In this document: positions 32,886 to 35,175 of the stretch, piece by piece
Numbering within the stretch: the first letter of the stretch is position 1
Layout of the letters: every line of letters begins with the position of its first letter
Assembly: GCA_947625675.1 (NCBI GenBank)
Contig: CANQPH010000032.1
Span: 1-35,175, forward strand
DNA from: an uncultured Acetatifactor sp.
Lineage (GTDB): Bacteria; Bacillota; Clostridia; Lachnospirales; Lachnospiraceae
DNA length: 35,175 nt
Direction: 5' to 3'
Made by a program: the position numbers and the translations under genes
The notes under the pieces: generated by a model
What the model saw: only the letters and a program-made list of their open reading frames with translations
Databases searched by the model: none
What the model was told of the DNA's origin: nothing

Positions 32886-34583
32886 ATGGAAAGATTAAGA
32901 AAAAGGCTTCCGATAGGAGTTGACATTTTTGAAAAAATCATACGTGAAGATTATTATTATCTGGACAAGACGGCATTTATCAGCCAGTTGATAAACTGGC
33001 ACGGGGAAGTGAATCTTTTCACCAGACCTCGCCGATTTGGCAAAACCTTGATTATGAGTATGCTGAAGGCTTTTTTTGAAATTGGCACAGACAGTACCTT
33101 GTTTGAGGGGCTTGCGATCAGTCGAGATGAGAGAGTATGCAGGGATTGTCAAGGAAAATATCCAGTTGTATTTTTGTCGTTAAAAAGTATAGAAGGAAAC
33201 ACTTTTGCGGAAGCTATCGATATGCTTACCATATTGATCTCTAATGAATGTAAAAGGCTTTCCTATTTATTAAAGAGTGATTTTGTAGAGCAAAGTGATA
33301 AACAAGCCATGCAAAGGCTGCTTGACCGCAAGAATGACGTGGCTGACTTAAAATCGTCGCTTTCCATGCTCATGCGGATGTTGCATAATCATTATAAAAA
33401 GCAAGTCATTCTTCTTATCGATGAATATGACGTTCCTTTGGATAAAGCGAATGCAAGGGGATATTATGACCAAATGGTTAGTTTTCTGCGAGGTTTTTTG
33501 GGGGAGGCGTTCAAAACAAATCCCGACCTTTCTTTTGCTGTGCTGACGGGATGTTTAAGAATTTCCAAAGAAAGTATTTTTTCTGGGTTGAATAACCTAT
33601 TGGTGGATACTGTATCAGATGAGCGTTACGATGAATACTTTGGATTTACTGACAGCGATGTGCGGAAAATATTGACAGATTATGATTTGCCCAACGCATA
33701 TGGAATGCTCAAGGAGTGGTATGACGGTTATCACTTTGGCAATACGGATGTCTATTGTCCCTGGGATGTGATATGCCATTGTGACAAGCTGCGCCAGAAT
33801 CCAAATAGTTATCCAAGGGCATATTGGGACAATACCAGTTCAAATGAATTGGTAAAGCGGTTCATCGATCTGGCAGACATGGCAACTCGCAGAGAGCTGG
33901 AAGATTTGATTGCAGGCAGGTCAGTTGAGAAAAAGATTATAGAAAATCTTACTTACGGTGAATTAGAAAAAGACAAGGATCATCTTTGGAGCGTGCTGTA
34001 TATTACGGGATATTTAACGGTTGACAAGGAAGAAAGCAAGCGGAATAATAAGGCAATCACTGACTGTGCAGAGAATGGAATGATCAAACTACGGATTCCT
34101 AATAAAGAAGTTCGTGAAATTTTTATAGGAAAAATTCAGAAATGGTTTGACGAGAGTGTAAAAGGAAGTATACAGACTCTGCTTTATGAGGATTTGTGGA
34201 ACTGTCATGAACAATCTTTGGGACAGAGGATTCGTAGCATCCTATATGACACCATCAGCTATTATGATTATCATGAGAATTATTATCATGCATTGTTGGT
34301 GGGACTTTTGCTGAATGGTTCGTATCGAGTGAGATCAAATTATGAAATGGGAGCGGGGCGGAGCGATATCGCAGTGGAGGATGACAGGAACCGCAGGGTG
34401 ATCATAATTGAGACGAAGCGTTCCAAAGATTATGATAATCTGGAGGAAGATTGCAGAGCGGCGCTTGGGCAGATTGAAGAAAAACAATACGGATTGCCGT
34501 ATCTTAAGAAAAAATATCGTGTGATTGCCTATGGCATTTCTTTTGTAGAAAAAGAATGTCTTGTGAAAGCAAAAGAACTGTAA
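32886..34583 (+). CDS. AAA-ATPase-like protein with C-terminal PD-(D/E)XK domain
   Basis: The 565-residue product matches the widespread AAA-ATPase_like/DUF1703 family: LPIGVDIFEKIIREDYYYLDKT start, P-loop RPRRFGKT (about 47-54), Walker B LLIDEYDVPLDKA (from about 173), GFTDSDV and WYDGYHFG blocks, then a nuclease-like end with GRSDIAV and VIIIETKRSK (about 490-514). The family is common as multiple copies in gut Firmicutes and Bacteroidetes; its function is unknown, with mobile-element or defence roles proposed. The gene is clearly AT-richer than its neighbours and sits between two unrelated genes, consistent with transfer. GGGAG lies seven bases before the ATG. Confidence 0.9.
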   Translation: MERLRKRLPIGVDIFEKIIREDYYYLDKTAFISQLINWHGEVNLFTRPRRFGKTLIMSMLKAFFEIGTDSTLFEGLAISRDERVCRDCQGKYPVVFLSLKSIEGNTFAEAIDMLTILISNECKRLSYLLKSDFVEQSDKQAMQRLLDRKNDVADLKSSLSMLMRMLHNHYKKQVILLIDEYDVPLDKANARGYYDQMVSFLRGFLGEAFKTNPDLSFAVLTGCLRISKESIFSGLNNLLVDTVSDERYDEYFGFTDSDVRKILTDYDLPNAYGMLKEWYDGYHFGNTDVYCPWDVICHCDKLRQNPNSYPRAYWDNTSSNELVKRFIDLADMATRRELEDLIAGRSVEKKIIENLTYGELEKDKDHLWSVLYITGYLTVDKEESKRNNKAITDCAENGMIKLRIPNKEVREIFIGKIQKWFDESVKGSIQTLLYEDLWNCHEQSLGQRIRSILYDTISYYDYHENYYHALLVGLLLNGSYRVRSNYEMGAGRSDIAVEDDRNRRVIIIETKRSKDYDNLEEDCRAALGQIEEKQYGLPYLKKKYRVIAYGISFVEKECLVKAKEL

Positions 34584-34629
34584 TGACAGGGAGGCAGGGG
34601 ATCTTCACCGGAAACAAGGGAGAAAGAAA

Positions 34630-35007
34630 GTGGATTTTTATAAGAGAATGCAGTTGGTGTGTGACAGAATTCCGGAAGGAAAGGTGGCCACTTATGGGCA
34701 AATTGCGATGTTGTGCGGTATGCCGGGGCATGCGAGGCAGGTCGGATATGGGCTCGGGTGTGACCGGGCGGGGAACGTGCCGGCCCATCGGATCGTGAAC
34801 GCCTCCGGTCTGTTGAGCGGGGCGGCCGCCTTTGAATATCCCGAGGAACAGAAGCTTTTGCTGGAAGGGGAAGGAGTCTCGGTGGAGAGACTGCCGGAAG
34901 GGAAAAGCGGCGGCCTGTGGAAGGTGGATCTGAAAAAATACTTATGGCCGAATACCTTCGAGGAGGCGGAAGAACTGCGCCGGATTTTTGAAGAAATGGG
35001 GATATAG
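34630..35007 (+). CDS. Alkyltransferase-like (MGMT-family) DNA-binding protein
   Basis: A 125-residue protein covering the DNA-binding domain of O6-alkylguanine-DNA alkyltransferases: IPEGKVATYGQIA, then GHARQVGYGL (arginine finger) and PAHRIVNASG. In active enzymes the last block is PCHRV; here Cys is replaced by Ala, so it cannot accept alkyl groups. Alkyltransferase-like (ATL) proteins flag damage for nucleotide excision repair and usually have Trp at this position, so Ala is a variant. Start is a GTG with AAGGGAG about seven bases upstream. Confidence 0.9.
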   Translation: MDFYKRMQLVCDRIPEGKVATYGQIAMLCGMPGHARQVGYGLGCDRAGNVPAHRIVNASGLLSGAAAFEYPEEQKLLLEGEGVSVERLPEGKSGGLWKVDLKKYLWPNTFEEAEELRRIFEEMGI

Positions 35008-35036
35008 AGGTATTGTGAAAATAATTCAAATTCTTC

Positions 35037-35065
35037 TTGCAAAACGGGCGTCCCTATGGTAAAAT
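35037..35065 (+). promoter_or_regulatory. Promoter of the tRNA-Leu gene
   Basis: TTGCAA (35037-35042) and TAAAAT (35060-35065) are separated by 17 bases and lie 34 bases upstream of the tRNA 5' end. Confidence 0.8.
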
Positions 35066-35098
35066 ACTTTTTGTTGTGAGGGAAAATCCTTTGCACAT

Positions 35099-35175
35099 GC
35101 CGCTGTGGCGGAATTGGCAGACGCACTTGACTCAAAATCAAGCGGTTAACAGCCGTGCCGGTTCGAGTCCGGCCA
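35099..35175 (+). tRNA. tRNA-Leu (anticodon CAA), 3' end beyond the window
   Basis: The acceptor strand GCCGCTG, the D-loop GGAATTGGCAGAC, the anticodon loop CTCAAAA (anticodon CAA, reads UUG), a variable arm and the T arm GCCGG-TTCGAGT-CCGGC are all present. The window stops two bases into the 3' acceptor strand (CA of the expected CAGCGGC). Confidence 0.95.

Overview
The window looks like a chromosomal segment from a moderately GC-rich, spore-forming Clostridia, most likely a Lachnospiraceae-type gut bacterium. The evidence is a Phe-type T-box leader ahead of pheS-pheT, the sporulation genes yqfC and yqfD followed by phoH and ybeY, strong AGGAGG ribosome-binding sites, and BlaI/BlaR and sigma/anti-sigma style modules. 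Species cannot be assigned from sequence alone.

Left part (1-4.4 kb): the 3' tail of a 23S rRNA with a terminator and no 5S gene; a decayed reverse-strand pair made of a truncated sigma factor and an anti-sigma-like, membrane-anchored serpin with an internal deletion and frameshift; a 93-bp inverted-repeat element at the point where the sigma gene is cut off; a lone larC nickel-cofactor gene with a roughly 150-residue His-rich insert; and the remnants of a BlaI/BlaR1 pair.

4.5-12.2 kb: one co-directional cluster of three secreted lipoproteins (two of solute-binding type), two polytopic ABC-2-like membrane proteins and an ABC ATPase. Import-type binding lipoproteins beside an export-type transporter is unusual. 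12.2-13.7 kb is an AT-richer, probably mobile AAA ATPase/DUF234 gene with a perfect consensus promoter buried in a 41-bp palindrome.

13.7-27.3 kb is housekeeping: T-box-pheS-pheT, an M18 aminopeptidase, queA, a VanZ-like gene, a pyrimidine-nucleoside phosphorylase, yqfC-yqfD-phoH-ybeY and a MOP-type flippase. 27.4-35.2 kb holds a membrane-anchored protein of unknown function, two FAD-dependent oxidoreductases (HI0933-like and COG2509-like), an AT-rich AAA/PD-(D/E)XK gene, an alkyltransferase-like protein and the start of a tRNA-Leu(CAA).

The most striking theme is that several otherwise conserved enzymes carry in-frame minisatellite or low-complexity insertions: 72-bp units in pdp, 18-bp and 12-bp units in the COG2509 oxidoreductase, 18-bp units in the HI0933 oxidoreductase, and His repeats in larC. 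A non-coding 50-bp repeat, each unit carrying a start-site-like sequence, leads directly into one of these genes. Coding units are multiples of three, whereas the intergenic 50-bp and 29-bp units are not. The second theme is the serpin/anti-sigma fusion, which suggests a protease-sensing sigma-factor system that has decayed here.
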